In this document: positions 1-12,390 of the stretch, piece after piece
Layout: every line of letters starts with the position of its first letter
Numbering within the stretch: position 1 is the stretch's first letter
NCBI GenBank assembly: GCA_051294375.1
Contig: CM119266.1
Span: 13,766,735 to 13,830,734, forward strand
Origin: Paraspadella gotoi
Taxonomy: Eukaryota > Chaetognatha
Direction of reading: 5' to 3'
DNA length: 64,000 bases
The notes under the pieces: generated by a model
What the model was told of the DNA's origin: nothing
What the model saw: only the letters and a program-made list of their open reading frames with translations
Database searches by the model: none
Translations under genes and position numbers: made by a program

Positions 1-3000
1 AAAAAAACAGTTTACTTTATTTAAAAAAAGTCTTTAAACGGGCGTTGAATTCAACTCGTCGAGGACGAAAGAGAGAAAATCAGCATCGGACGTCATAATT
101 AGACAAATTCTCGCGCTGGCGATTATAAAAACGGAACACGACTTTGAAGGGCGGGGAGACGTGGACAGAGCCGGGGACGGAAGCAGGAAACGGGACGGCT
201 CAGGGTCTTAATCGTCCCGCGCAGTCGTCGTCGTCGTCGTCGTCGTTTGGGAAAGGTCAGTTTTGAAAGAGTTTCACCTTGAGACGCGAAGAGACGGCGT
301 CAGCCTCGAACCCCAGCGAATTTCTGGGAAGAATGAGAGAAAGAGGAATGAGAAAGTAAATCCCGAGAGAAAAACAGGGAGAAGGTGGAGAACGGAGAGA
401 TGGATCGAGATGACTGAAATGCGGGAGAAAAGCGATCATAGAAAATGGAATGATAAATCGGTCCGGTTTTTATGAGTTTTAATTAAACATCAAACAATTT
501 GAAAGTTTTATATCTTCGTGGAATTTAAGCAAATGGCATTTGCAAACCCCCAAAAGCGCCTGGCGGAAACACAGCTGGAAATCGAACGGCGGAAGCTGAT
601 GGCAGAAGCTGATGGCAGAAGCGAATGGCAGAAGCGAATGTGACAAGCGAGCGGGAGAAACGAGCGACGAGAGAAGCGAGAACTTTTGAGCGCGAAACTC
701 CTTCTCTTCCAAGTCGCAATGAATATGTAAGAGAAGGCGGGGAAGTCGATCTTGGGGTAAGGGAGGTTAAGGAAATGGAATAGAAAGAAGGAAAGACGAA
801 GAGAAAGGTAAGGTCTAGAGTCTTGATGGGGGGTAAGGGAAAATTGGGTAAGAATTTCGGGTCTTTTGGCTCCGGAAAGAAAAAGGCCGATTGAAGACGA
901 AGGAAAGTTAATGGATGACGAAGACGAGAACCGGTGAGGGAAAAAGGTGAGGTTTGGTGAGGGGAGAAGGGATTAAAAGAAGGAGGGTTTAGTTTGGGAG
1001 GGAGATATTGAGAAAGGGGGGGAATAGATAATTATGATAATGATAATGGTTCGTGGAATTAGTTTAACGAAAATTGGAGGAAATCCTTAGGTTGATTTTG
1101 TATTTATAATTTCCTGTTAACCATAAAGAGAGTTCTACTAAATCATAAAGTGTTTGAAAAGAGAAAATCTTTTCAAGCAAAGTGTGTGGAGAGCCGTGGG
1201 TGATGCGTGCGGCAAACGCGAAAGGAAAAAAAACGAATAAACGAAAAACGCAGTCAGGGAGAAAAATATTCTGAAACAAGAAAATGAAAGAGTGAATGGG
1301 AAGAGGGAAGGGAAAAAATTTGAAAGAAGAAAAAAAANNNNNNNNNNNNNNNNNNNNNNNNNNNNNNNNNNNNNNNNNNNNNNNNNNNNNNNNNNNNNNN
1401 NNNNNNNNNNNNNNNNNNNNNNNNNNNNNNNNNNNNNNNNNNNNAGAGAGAGAGAGAGAGAGTAATTTCATGCGGAAATGGGAATGTGATATCGTAATAC
1501 TACTTTATTTTGTTTGGTATCTTTGAATCACGTTACAAAAAGATAAGGTATTTGTTTTTGTTTTCTTTAAATTACAAAAGGGTTTTTATTGTTTTTGTGT
1601 TTGAGTTTTTCATCTGGTTTGTCTAATCCGTTTTTTCTGATAACAGGTTTTAACGCTTCTCACTTCAACTGGGTCTCACCCTGCAACTTAACCTTTCACT
1701 CCATTATAATAACAGCTTCACAGTCTCACTCTCCCGAAATTTCCCTTCCGCTCGTTCGCCTCGCCTCCTTCTCATCTCCGCCACCGACTTTTTCGTTTAA
1801 TTCCAGTGAAACAAAAAAGTTAAAAAAAAAAAAATAAAAAATTGAAAAGGGAAAAAGAAAAATTTGAAGATATTTTTCTTTTTCGTGGAAAAATTGGCTC
1901 AAAACCCACAAAGCCTAGCCGCTCCAATAGAATTGTGATCGAAGAAAAATTCCATGGCCCATTGAGGCGAGAAGAGAGAAGAGAGAAGATGAAGAGAGAG
2001 AGAGAGAGAGAGAGAAGAGAGAGAAGAAAAAATAGTGGCGACATGAAGAGCAGACAGAGAGACGCAGAGAGCCACAAAGACCAGAAAGAAGAGAAAGAGA
2101 AACAAGAGAGAGTGAAAAAAGAGAGAGACAGGGAAAGAGAGAGAGAGAATATAAACGAGGGTCCGCGGCCTGAGGCTGTTTAAAGTAATGCGACCATTAC
2201 CACATAACGGTTTTGGATTTGAAGGAAATCTGGGGAATTTGTCGGCCGTGTTTTGTCAATGGCAGAGATTGGTGGGGAGGAGCGATGGTGGAGGAAGAGG
2301 AAGCGGGGGAGGAGAGGGTGGGGGGATTCTCTCGCCCGGGAAGGCGGGGCGAAAAGGGCAAACGCCAGACCCCGGAGAGTCACTCGAGGGGTCGGGCGAA
2401 ATAAAGCGGTTGGGGAGGAAACGAAGCGGAGAAAAAAATGGGGTTTCCGGTCGAGAGGACAACCCATGAGCGGACGACTCATGAGGGGGGATTAGTCGTC
2501 GTCATTGTCGTCGTCGCCGTCGTCGTCGTTAACTTCCTCCCCCCCCCCCAACGGGCTGACTAATCTTCAGCGAAGCAAATGTAGCGATAGTGAGTCCCCG
2601 AACGACCGTCGACGTCGTCGCCGAATAAATCGAGCTCTTTGTACTTATGTATTTCTATTTCTCTCCTTTGTTTGTTTGTTTATATTTTATTAAGAAGTTG
2701 TTGTATTTTTGTGGTTGTTGTTGTTGATTATTAAATTAGGTAGGTAGGAAGGCGATAAAGGACAAAGGAAAGTTTATAAATGAATTCAAATTTAAAAAAT
2801 TTTCCGGTCTAAATACTACTCAACTTTTATATTTGATAATCCCTTTCTTATTGTTCCAGAATTACCAACCTCCATATACTAAACGAGTCGAATTATAATG
2901 TTCAACACCAAGACTCGAACGCACGACTTCACTGGCCACTCTCTCCAGTATCTATTTAAGGGCGAAGACAAAAAAGAAAAACCCAGACTCAAACCTCCTT

Positions 3001-3089
3001 GAGTGAGAGTCGATCGTCAGCCGAGGATTGGGAAACTTGATCCTTTTTTCACCAAAAATATGGTAAGAGGCCGTTGATCCCCGAGGCGC

Positions 3090-3156
<67 letters not shown>

Positions 3157-4300
3157 CGCCGTCGCCGCCGTCGCCGTCGTCGTCGTCGTCGTCGTCGTCG
3201 TCGAATTCCCCAGGAGACGGAATAATCCGAACGTCACAAAGAGATTGAACTTTCTCTGACCCGGATGAAGATCTGATGGCGTTTCACGTTTCAAGTAATT
3301 ATTAAACACTGTGAACACTGAACAGTGGTACGATTGGCTCGAGGGGTTCGAGTTTTTTTTTTTCTTCTTTTGTTTCCAAGCAAACTTGAACGTTTTCTGA
3401 GAATCCAGAATAATATACATAACATTCGGCATAAATTTTAAATTCCGTGATATCGACATCGAGCGGCACAATCACGTCCTTTGGGAGGAATCACTTTATT
3501 TTTTGAGTGGGAGACCCCATTGACAGAGTTATCTGGATGGCACTCTTAAATTGAGAGTCTCTCTCTCTCTCTCTCTCAAACTCTTTTTTTCTCTGAAAGA
3601 TTCATGAGGTTCGCTTTATTTTCTCTCCTTTTCTTCCTTACTTTTTTTTCTCTTCGTCGCCATTTTTGGCTACAAACCCGAGTCAAACGAAGCCTCGATG
3701 GCGCAGTTGACGCTGGCAATGTAGGAAATCGTGACCTTATACGTCAGCAAAGTTTAAAACGAGGATGAAAGGGGCCAGAATGAATGAAAGATTTTTATAT
3801 TGGTTGAACCAATTTCATTCAATTATGCAAATTGATAAAATTACTGCGCCGTTGACGCGAAAGCAAAAAAAAACAATTAAAAATTCCCGCCGAAGAATCT
3901 AACAAAGGGTTTTTGTACCCGAGTAGTCCTCTTCAACCTTAAATTTAAAAAAATGAACAATAGATAAAAGGGAAATAGCTGAAAAACTGAAATATTTGAG
4001 AAGTTAAAATGTTGTTTTTTTTGATAGAAAGAAATAAAATCACTTGTGTTGTGAAACCTTTAAAATTCGGTGTGCCATCGCTCTGATTCAACTAGTAGTA
4101 GAAGAAGTAATAGTAATATTAGTACTCGTGGTACACAATTAGTAGAAATACACAAGCAGAATAATAAGAAGCTCGTGGTTGTGGTTGTGGGTTTGGCATC
4201 GGAATTCGGGAAATGTAACATTTGGAAAAACTTCCACGCTATTGACATTTCGGAGTGTTTCAATCTGGGAGGCGACAACGGGAACGACGACGACGACGAC
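1..4300. other. repeat-rich intergenic DNA
   Basis: No convincing gene. The stretch holds a CGT-triplet run near 220-245, short imperfect direct repeats built on a GAAGC-GATGGCA word at 590-650, a gap at 1338-1444 inside A-rich/GA-rich sequence, GA-rich DNA at 1970-2150, a C9 run near 2540 and a GC-rich triplet tract at 3092-3203. The first 250 bases on the minus strand have short coding-like frames and an AATAAA complement near position 17, so they could be the tail of a minus-strand gene lying off the window. That is weak and I do not call it. Confidence 0.5.
3092..3203. repeat. (GCC)n to (GTC)n trinucleotide tract
   Basis: About 110 bp of uninterrupted triplets change from GCC/CGC units on the left to GTC/CGT units on the right. 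All frames encode homopolymers such as poly-Ala or poly-Val, so the overlapping open frames are repeat artefacts. Nothing around it looks like an exon. Confidence 0.9.
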
Positions 4301-4326
4301 GACGTCGACGAGGAACTTGAACGACG

Positions 4327-4334
4327 TATAAAAG
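4327..4334 (+). promoter_or_regulatory. TATA box of the cysteine-rich peptide gene
   Basis: A TATAAAAG octamer lies 100 bp upstream of the ATG at 4427. With normal TATA spacing, transcription would begin near 4357 and give a leader of about 70 nt. The match is exact and no other gene start is near. Confidence 0.6.
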
Positions 4335-4426
4335 CACAAAAAAAAAAGAATCTCGAGAAAATATTATTCATATTCAAATCGATACACAAGTCAACTTCAA
4401 CTTTCAACTTCGTCCACTGATCGGCC

Positions 4427-4995
4427 ATGAAGTGGACTTGCTTTCTTCTCGCGTTGACGGTTCTGACTTTGACGGTGAGATATATGTATATTAAGTTATC
4501 ATTTTATCACCATTTGTACAGTCTATCTAAAAAAAAAACTCTTTTATATTGTTACAACTCGTACGACCGGAGGATCGAGCTCCCTTCATAGATCCTTTCA
4601 ACGTAACCCAAATTCTTAATGAGGGGATTTGTTTCGCCAGGCGAACGCGGCGCCGTACGAAGAAGACGACGTGGCCGAGATGGAACCGCGCGGTCAATGC
4701 TTGGTTTACTACAAGGAATGCGGCAGCGGACAAGGATCTTGCTGCGATGGGTGCCATTGCAGGTGAGCAACGGGGAACGAAGAGCGTTTCGTTAACTATT
4801 CGATGAACACTGAACAGGAGCGATTTCTAGTTTTTAGTTTTTAAAATTGAGATTTTGTTGCAATGATGCGAAAGTTGAAGCACAATTGCATTTTAATGAA
4901 AATAAATATTGAAAAATTTTTGTTTCAGATGCAACGTAGTGGGGATGAATTGCCGCTGCATGCCGCGCCTCTTCCGATCTTGTCCGGAAGCTTAA
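4427..4995 (+). CDS. secreted cysteine-rich knottin-like peptide precursor (78 aa)
   Basis: Three exons, 4427-4474, 4641-4762 and 4929-4995, join with matching phases (0, then 2) at GT-AG sites and end at TAA. Residues 1-19 form a signal peptide with a small-residue cleavage site. An acidic stretch follows, ending in Glu-Pro-Arg at 31-33, which resembles a propeptide processing site. The rest carries ten cysteines at 36, 43, 50, 51, 54, 56, 58, 65, 67 and 75 (C-x6-C-x6-CC-x2-C-x-C-x-C-x6-C-x-C-x7-C). The CC pair and paired C-x-C spacing are typical of inhibitor-cystine-knot peptides, whose known roles include ion-channel modulators, protease inhibitors and antimicrobials. A TATA box and AATAAA flank it. 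Fold and secretion are well supported. The target is unknown, and a toxin role is not shown by the sequence. Confidence 0.8.
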
Positions 4996-5064
4996 AGAGA
5001 CTGAGAAGTTTCAACGAACTCATGTGAATTTTTCTTTTTGTTTCTTGTCTACTTTTTATTTTAT

Positions 5065-5070
5065 AATAAA
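5065..5070 (+). terminator. poly(A) signal of the cysteine-rich peptide gene
   Basis: A canonical AATAAA sits 70 bp after the TAA stop, consistent with the short untranslated regions seen elsewhere in the window. Confidence 0.6.
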
Positions 5071-5297
5071 ACGGCTGAGATGTAAAAAATATAAGTAGTA
5101 CTGTTTGCCATCTTAATCTCTCTCTCTCTCTCTCTCTACTCCTCTCTCCTCCTCTCTCGGTCTCTACTCTCATCACTCTCTCTCTCCTCTCCTTTATCAC
5201 GATCATCCCTTCGTTGTCCAATTTTTGCGATGCAAATTTTCGGCGTCGTTTGGGTTCGCCGAATTTCGCCGTCATCCGCAGGCGACGCGGCGGCTGC

Positions 5298-5599
5298 NNN
5301 NNNNNNNNNNNNNNNNNNNNNNNNNNNNNNNNNNNNNNNNNNNNNNNNNNNNNNNNNNNNNNNNNNNNNNNNNNNNNNNNNNNNNNNNNNNNNNNNNNNN
5401 NNNNNNNNNNNNNNNNNNNNNNNNNNNNNNNNNNNNNNNNNNNNNNNNNNNNNNNNNNNNNNNNNNNNNNNNNNNNNNNNNNNNNNNNNNNNNNNNNNNN
5501 NNNNNNNNNNNNNNNNNNNNNNNNNNNNNNNNNNNNNNNNNNNNNNNNNNNNNNNNNNNNNNNNNNNNNNNNNNNNNNNNNNNNNNNNNNNNNNNNNNN
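5298..5599. other. assembly gap (302 N), largest of twelve
   Basis: Runs of N occur at 1338-1444, 5298-5599, 6111-6323, 6415-6573, 6797-7015, 10947-10971, 20102-20126, 25528-25673, 29617-29626, 35422-35491, 38302-38326 and 44328-44337. Several are bounded by matching simple repeat on both sides ((TTTTC)n at 6111-6323, CT/GA at 10947-10971) and therefore mark unresolved repeats. Four are 10 or 25 N long, which are likely scaffold placeholders. Long open frames crossing them are artefacts. Confidence 0.95.
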
Positions 5600-6073
5600 T
5601 TTGTGGTGATGAAGGGAAACGAGGGAGCCGTCGGAAAATCCGTCTTCCCATTCAGCCGCGCTTTGAAATGTCGCCGGCAGAGCGAAAGGAAAGAAGGGGT
5701 AAGTAAAAAGTAAGGCGCGCGCCGGGTAGGGAATGAGCGGCGCCGGGAACAAAGGGGGCGTGACCCGAAAGAAGAAGATTCGTCGTCGTTGGTCGCGGAT
5801 CCTCGTTTTTTTTTTTCGGCGACGTTGCTAAGCAACGAAAAACGAAGTCGTTTGTTTGCGCGGATAAACTCGAGCGAGAATTGGACGGAAGAGGGAGGCG
5901 GTGGAGGCTAGTGCCGGAGGGTGGCGGGCGGCGGTTGGCGGGCGGTTGGTCCGAAGCGGATGCGTTACATCAACGTCGCCAACGAAATCCGCGTTGATCG
6001 ATTGATCGATCGAACTTCATCGGGATTTGATCCCCAGCATTTGTTTCGAGGAGAAAGACCTAGGATTTCCTGG

Positions 6074-6361
6074 CTTTTCTTTTCTTTTCTTTTCTTTTCT
6101 TTTCTTTTCTNNNNNNNNNNNNNNNNNNNNNNNNNNNNNNNNNNNNNNNNNNNNNNNNNNNNNNNNNNNNNNNNNNNNNNNNNNNNNNNNNNNNNNNNNN
6201 NNNNNNNNNNNNNNNNNNNNNNNNNNNNNNNNNNNNNNNNNNNNNNNNNNNNNNNNNNNNNNNNNNNNNNNNNNNNNNNNNNNNNNNNNNNNNNNNNNNN
6301 NNNNNNNNNNNNNNNNNNNNNNNTTTTCTTTTCTTTTCTTTTCTTTTCTTTTCTTTTCTCT
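6074..6361. repeat. (TTTTC)n pentanucleotide repeat with gap
   Basis: TTTTC units flank both sides of the gap at 6111-6323, followed by a (CT)n run and another gap. The true array length is unknown. Confidence 0.9.
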
Positions 6362-7978
6362 CTAACTTAATGTTTATTTCCGTTTTACTATCTCTCTCTC
6401 TCTCTCTCTCTCTCNNNNNNNNNNNNNNNNNNNNNNNNNNNNNNNNNNNNNNNNNNNNNNNNNNNNNNNNNNNNNNNNNNNNNNNNNNNNNNNNNNNNNN
6501 NNNNNNNNNNNNNNNNNNNNNNNNNNNNNNNNNNNNNNNNNNNNNNNNNNNNNNNNNNNNNNNNNNNNNNNNNCAGTTAACCGACTCCGTTTAAATATTC
6601 TATTCCTACTTTTCTACTTTCATCTCGGTCGAAGACACCTGATCCCCGCCCGAAACTAATGCCTGGCGCCCTCTTTACACCTGCTTCCTCTCACTAACTG
6701 AGATTACTTAAACCGTCTTTGTCGACGTCGCCGTGTTTTGGTCTTTAAATTCGTCGTCTGGTTGTTCTTTTGTTCTTTCTATGAAATTATCCATTTNNNN
6801 NNNNNNNNNNNNNNNNNNNNNNNNNNNNNNNNNNNNNNNNNNNNNNNNNNNNNNNNNNNNNNNNNNNNNNNNNNNNNNNNNNNNNNNNNNNNNNNNNNNN
6901 NNNNNNNNNNNNNNNNNNNNNNNNNNNNNNNNNNNNNNNNNNNNNNNNNNNNNNNNNNNNNNNNNNNNNNNNNNNNNNNNNNNNNNNNNNNNNNNNNNNN
7001 NNNNNNNNNNNNNNNTTTTCTTTGACAATAAAACATTTTAACCTTTTCTCTGTTCTCTTTCCATGTCCTTTGTCATTTGTTTCAGTTAATACTTCTCAAC
7101 CACCTTTGTCCTAACCGACTCACATTCAACCTCCTAAAAAATCAAAGACAAATGAAATGTCTTCACATTCGATCTCTGCTGCCGGCAATTTCTCTCGCTG
7201 CCGATAAAAATCAAAGTTTCTGGAGACGCAATTTTACAAAACAATTTTACAATCTTATGTTATGGTATGTAACTTTATAACTACAATTTCTATACTTTCT
7301 CCTTCGACAAATCTGCCTCCAATCTGCGTCCATTCACGTTTCACTGCTTTCCCTTTTCACGCTTGGTCTCTTTCCTTCTTCGGTTCCACCAATCATCGCC
7401 GGTCGCAGATGGAGCAAAATGGAGACCCCAAAAGTCAAAGGGCGACGATTGTCTCGACCCGAATTTTTACCTTCCGAATTCCGACTTGTGGAAAATTATC
7501 CTCTTCTCATTTCCCGCTTTGATGAGTGGAGGGGTAGCTGGGAAGGTTACGAGTTCTTGGTGGAGAAGGAATGAATGAATGGAAATGAAATGAAGAAAAT
7601 AAAACGGAATCGCATAGGAATTAATATATTTAGCTTGATCTTTCGACGGAAAGAGCCGTCAAATTTTTTTTATACATTTTTTTTCGGGGTAACAATGTCT
7701 CCTCCGTAAAGATGAAAATTACCTTTTTCCCCTTTTTATTCGAAAAAGAAAAAAAAAACGGAACAAAGGTATTTTCATTCAAGGAGGTCGACGTTTTCGG
7801 CGAAAGGCCACATGCGTCTCGGAATCATGAATTGGAATGAACCGGCCGACGATCAGAGAAGGGAGAAGAAGAGATGAGGCAGAGAGAGAGAGAGATGAGA
7901 AGAGAAGAGAGAGAGAGAGATGAGAGAGACGAGATGAGAGAGAGAGAGATAGAGAGGAGAGAGAGAGAAAGGATGGAG

Positions 7979-8022
<44 letters not shown>

Positions 8023-8430
8023 GCTGCGACTCTGGCGACCTCAATATGACGTCGACGAAAGGCGTTGCCAGAATCCATCAAAAGACGTTGATGACGAAAT
8101 GGATTCCATTCCGGTGCCAGGGGAAAAGTTTTGCTAATGTTAAAATCTTGTTTATTTCTTTTATGGATCCTGCGTTTTATACAGAGGTAGGACCAGATAT
8201 CTCACAAACTGATGTAGGGGCTGCGGAAGCTTGAAAGACGAAGGAAACATCAAACGAAGACGTCGGGGTCAACTAGTGATGACGATCGAAAGCCAGTCTA
8301 TTACCTTCGAGTCAAAATTATATTCGCGGTCCGCAGAAGTGCTCTCTTTTCCGATACCTTTCTGTTCGTTTTATCTAAAACTTATTTAAATCTTAATATT
8401 TAATTTAAATATATTTTATAATTATAAACT

Positions 8431-8519
8431 AATCCCTAACCCAAATCTCTAACCATAACCTAATCCTAAACCCGAACCCTAAACATCCACAATTTTTAAC
8501 CCTAACCTCTAACCATAAA
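8431..8519. repeat. degenerate telomere-like (CCCTAA)n interstitial tract
   Basis: Several CCCTAA/CCTAAC words are interspersed with variants over about 90 bp. The related motifs AACCTTA and CTAACC continue to about 8790. The animal telomere unit is TTAGGG, so this looks like a decayed interstitial telomere-like or C-rich minisatellite tract. Confidence 0.5.
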
Positions 8520-8825
8520 CGTTAGTCTGCGGCGACGACAACAACAACAACGACAACAACCTCGACAATGAAACTGACATTTGACCAAGGTCAAGTTCCT
8601 GACCTTAAATCAACCTTACCTTTACTATTGTTTAGCGTTTTCCCTTATTTCTTACTTACCATTGTTTTGTCTTTTACCTTACCTCGTTTTTGAATGATCC
8701 CAAAAGTCCCTCATTCCCTAACCTTAGTCACTAACCTAATCCCTTACTTGATCCTTTACCCCAACTATTGACCTAACTAAAAAAAGTACCCTAATTCCGA
8801 AGAAGCCCAGGGCCCCAGAAATAAA

Positions 8826-8856
<31 letters not shown>

Positions 8857-8933
8857 TTGTTTCAATCACTAAAAATGATTGTTCAGTTGTCCAACAGAAA
8901 AGGAGAGAGGCGAGGCATATTTTTTTTATTCAA

Positions 8934-8939
8934 TAATAA

Positions 8940-9033
<94 letters not shown>

Positions 9034-9110
9034 TTTATAATAATAATAATGATAATATTTATAATAATAATATTATTAATATTATTAATAATTTAATATT
9101 ATTAACAACA
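8934..9110. repeat. (AAT)n microsatellite
   Basis: About 100 bp of nearly pure AAT/TAA units, then an imperfect AT-rich continuation. It explains the poly-isoleucine open frame in this place. Confidence 0.95.
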
Positions 9111-9328
9111 TAGTAACTATATTAATAATAAATAATGTTCCAGGAAGGCCCGGCGAGCAGGAGAAGGGCGGAGCGACGCTCGGCGGAGACCGGAGGAACC
9201 GGGCGCGGGAAACGACGTCAGATGGCGGGAGATAACGGTGAAAGGCTTTAATAGGAGGACGACGTCTCGGGAGATTATCAACGTCGCCGCCTCTTTTATC
9301 GTTTCTTCCGGTTATCGTTCCTTCGTCT

Positions 9329-9364
<36 letters not shown>

Positions 9365-10169
9365 TAGTCATCGTCATCGTCATGTCGTCATCGTTATCAT
9401 CGTCCTAATCGTGGTCATCATCTCATCTAAATATACATTATGAAGATTATTATCATCGTCGTCCTCATCATCATAATTAATAAACTTTGTCGTCGTCGTC
9501 GCAGTTGTCCGGGTCATCTCAGTGATTAACCTAATTTTCCCAACGTCGTCACTAAATCCTCGTCGTCGTCATCGTCGTCGTTGTCATCGTCGTCGTTGTC
9601 GTCCTCATCCTTGTCGTCTTCCCCGCGGAGGAAACCAATTTGGAGAAAATTCGCGGGAGATTCTCGATCGTCAAAACATCTCGACTTTCGAGTCAAGAAT
9701 CGAGAGAGAGATAGAAGAGAGGGAAGAGAGAGAGAGAAGAGAGAAGTGAGAAGAGATAGAAGAGATAGAAGAGAGAGAAGAGAGAGAATGTGGAAAGAGT
9801 TTTATTAGGAAGGCAAAGGTTCGTCGTGGTCGTGGTCGTCGTCGTCGTCGTCGTCATCGTCGTCAATCACCGGCTTTTAATGCCTCCCGTGACTTTTTCA
9901 CTCGCGTCGGCCGTCGATGTCACCGAATCACATCCGATGCCATCTATCGTTGAAGTTTTGAGTCATTGAGAGAAGCGATGGGACCGATTTTCAATCGAGG
10001 AGCATCTTCGCTCTCTCCTCCCGGATGTAAGTGGATATGAAAGCCGTAAAGTTAAATTAGGTTCTCTTTTTCTATTTAAAATTTCCTTGTCTTTTTTGCC
10101 TACAACCCTTGGGGCTCGAGTAAAATTAAACGCAGTATTGTGGCGAATCCTAAATTCGCCTCCCGTATA

Positions 10170-10385
10170 GCTTGGTGAAATTCAGCTCGTCCCATTGGCT
10201 TGGACAGCTAAGTACTCGTTCACCAACCGTGAGATCCGAGTTCAATCTCCTCACGGAAACCCTGGTTAAATGTGATGGTGTCGGCGTAAACACGCCAGTG
10301 GTCACTACAGGTCCAGAGCGCCAGCTGTCTGGAGATGCCTCACACCCCGGGCATCATACATGTTCCCCCGTTACCATAGTATTCG
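10170..10385 (+). mobile_element. possible tRNA-derived SINE fragment
   Basis: A TGGCTTGGACA word near 10196 resembles a pol III A box, and AGTTCAATCTC about 50 bp downstream resembles a B box, as in a degenerate tRNA head. About 120 bp of unrelated, non-coding sequence follows before ordinary AT-rich DNA. No second copy is visible in this window, so the SINE call rests on the box-like motifs and spacing only. Confidence 0.35.
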
Positions 10386-10630
10386 TTAATTGAAATTGAA
10401 TATTAATCCCCACTTTTAGAAAGCGTTCCTGTGTTTTTGATTGCTGCAATCAGGGAGACACCCCTTCGTCGCTTCATCGCTCTCAAAATTGTCGTCATTG
10501 ACATCGGAATTCCACGGCCAAAACCGAAGAAGCCCATCTATCGGGGAAGATCGGAACAAAAGATCCGAGTTCCCCTCCCCCTTTTCTGTTTCTTTGCTTC
10601 TCCGCCGCCGCCTCTCTTCTTCTTCTTCTT

Positions 10631-10661
<31 letters not shown>

Positions 10662-10910
10662 TCATTCGCGAAACGACGACTTTTGTTTTTTCGTTTTCGT
10701 CACTGAACCGGAAAAACAAAGACTCTCTCGGCCGACTAAGGAAAACAGTAAATAACCGAACGTCGATGGGTGGTGGTTTTGTGGTCTGTCTGTCTGTACG
10801 TCCGTCTGTATATATAGTCTTTATATATATATTTTTCCCATTTTTTGCCTTGTTTCATTCTTTCTTTGTTTGCTTCTCTCTTTCTTTTTCCCTTTCTTTT
10901 TTCGGGTCGT

Positions 10911-10946
<36 letters not shown>

Positions 10947-11251
10947 NNNNNNNNNNNNNNNNNNNNNNNNNAGAGAGAGTCCTCCGAGTTAATCATGTCG
11001 TTTATTAGATTGTTATTAGCTGTCGAAAAAGAGACTGGAGACGTTTTCTTTCTGGCAACACTTAACCGAATCAATTCTTCTTCTTTTTTATTATTAAAAG
11101 AAAACCATGTGCGACGCCTCACATGTGACTATGAATTTGGTTACCTGTTTGGTTAATATAGATTTTTTGTAGTTTTTTTTTTTTTTTCGTTTTCATTCCG
11201 CGAAAATAAATGAAAATCCCCTTGTTTGTTCGTAAAAAAAGAAGATTCATA

Positions 11252-12390
11252 CAGTAACTTTTTATCTTTACTTCGATAAATGGAGGGAGCGATATTCTCA
11301 AACGGATTGAAATCAGCTCAGCTGTGAGTAATGGAATCAGGAAAGGTTAGTTTGTGTCATGTGGAACGGATTTTAAAATTGAAAAAATTGGATCAGCACC
11401 TAAAAAATTTTTTACAAATATTTGCTTAGCGCAGTCTATTAATGAAGCTAGCACTAATTTTTTGCTGATAAATTCCTAGACAGACGTACCATAATCGATG
11501 TAATAAATTTCTTGAAATTATTTTTTTTTTGGCTTTTTAATAATTATTTAGTCAAAATAATTATTCAAAAGTATTCTGAAAATATAAAAGTAATTGATTC
11601 CCTTTTTTTTATACAAATATACATTGAACAAGGCAGTTTTATAATAAATAAAATTTTAAAAATTATTTTAAATACAAAATTTTTCCAATATTATTAAATA
11701 TTATAGTCTTAAAAATAATTTAAATGTTTAAAACTATAAGGGGTTTGAAAGAACATCATGCTGATTCAATCATTTTTGTTTAAATTGATTTCTTGTTCTT
11801 GCTTTTACAGACTCACTACATTTGTAAAAATTAAAAAATATCCCTTTCAAAAATATAATGAAGGTTCCATGTATTGGAAAAAAAGTTATAAAATTAACTA
11901 TTGAAAATTGAATATTACTCTGATATAAAATTTTTAAGTGGAGAAGAAATAAGATTGCCAAGATTCAGGGAAAAGTTCATTATTATATTTTTATGGAAAA
12001 AAAAAAAGTATTTTTTAATAGGATTGAAGCATTTCTCATGGTAAGCGGAAGGCAGAGTTCTTCAAAGACAGATTTATGTAAGGACTTAAATTTTTGCAAT
12101 ATGAGGAAACTCCAAATTTTGAGGTTCACACTATCTTTTCTTACTAACATTGACAACCAAAAGTAGAGTTTAATCACATAAAGAGTAGACCTTTCCATAT
12201 TGAAAAGTTTTCAAATCAAAAAAGTTATGTGTAAAAGGTTGCCATATAATATATAATTTTTTGAAATTTGCTGTTCCAAACAAATATTTACATGTAAAGA
12301 TGATGGCAATCTTGAAAAAATGAAAAAAGGTAAAAAATTGACATTTCTCTAATTCCATTTTAAAGATTTATTATGACAGGGAAGAAACAC
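11252..12390 (+). repeat. left terminal inverted repeat of the AT-rich element
   Basis: It matches the reverse complement of 14610-15802 at roughly 75-80 percent. Shared words include CAGCACC at the outer part, TAATTATTCAAA-GTATTCTGAAAATAT, TTCTTCGAAGACAGATTTA-type sequence around 12060, and ACAGGGA-GAA at the inner end. The divergence indicates age. Confidence 0.75.

Larger units (their letters stand above)
5600..10170. other. intergenic DNA dominated by simple repeats
   Basis: No gene seen. Contents include several gaps, GA-rich blocks at 7880-8020 and 8825-8850, the (AAT)n array near 9 kb, long CGT/CAT-rich triplet DNA at 9320-9630 and 9820-9870, a telomere-like tract near 8.45 kb and an imperfect X-box-like palindrome at 5824-5836. 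Reading frames here are low-complexity. Confidence 0.5.

Noticed and set aside
2880-2960. A tRNA-like B box (TTCGAGTC-type word) on the minus strand
   Set aside because: No A box lies at a workable distance and no cloverleaf can be drawn.
5136-5835. Open frames of 130-275 residues crossing the gap at 5298-5599
   Set aside because: They are mostly N and exist only because the gap contains no stop codons.
7853-8081. Arg/Glu- and Ser/Leu-rich open frames over GA repeats (also at 34.7, 35.0, 56.2 and 61.8 kb)
   Set aside because: They are translations of (GA)n microsatellites in every frame and have no non-repetitive coding part.
8440-8520. A CRISPR-like array suggested by short repeated words
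   Set aside because: There are no regularly spaced identical repeats with unique spacers, and the DNA is eukaryotic. The words are degenerate telomere-like units.
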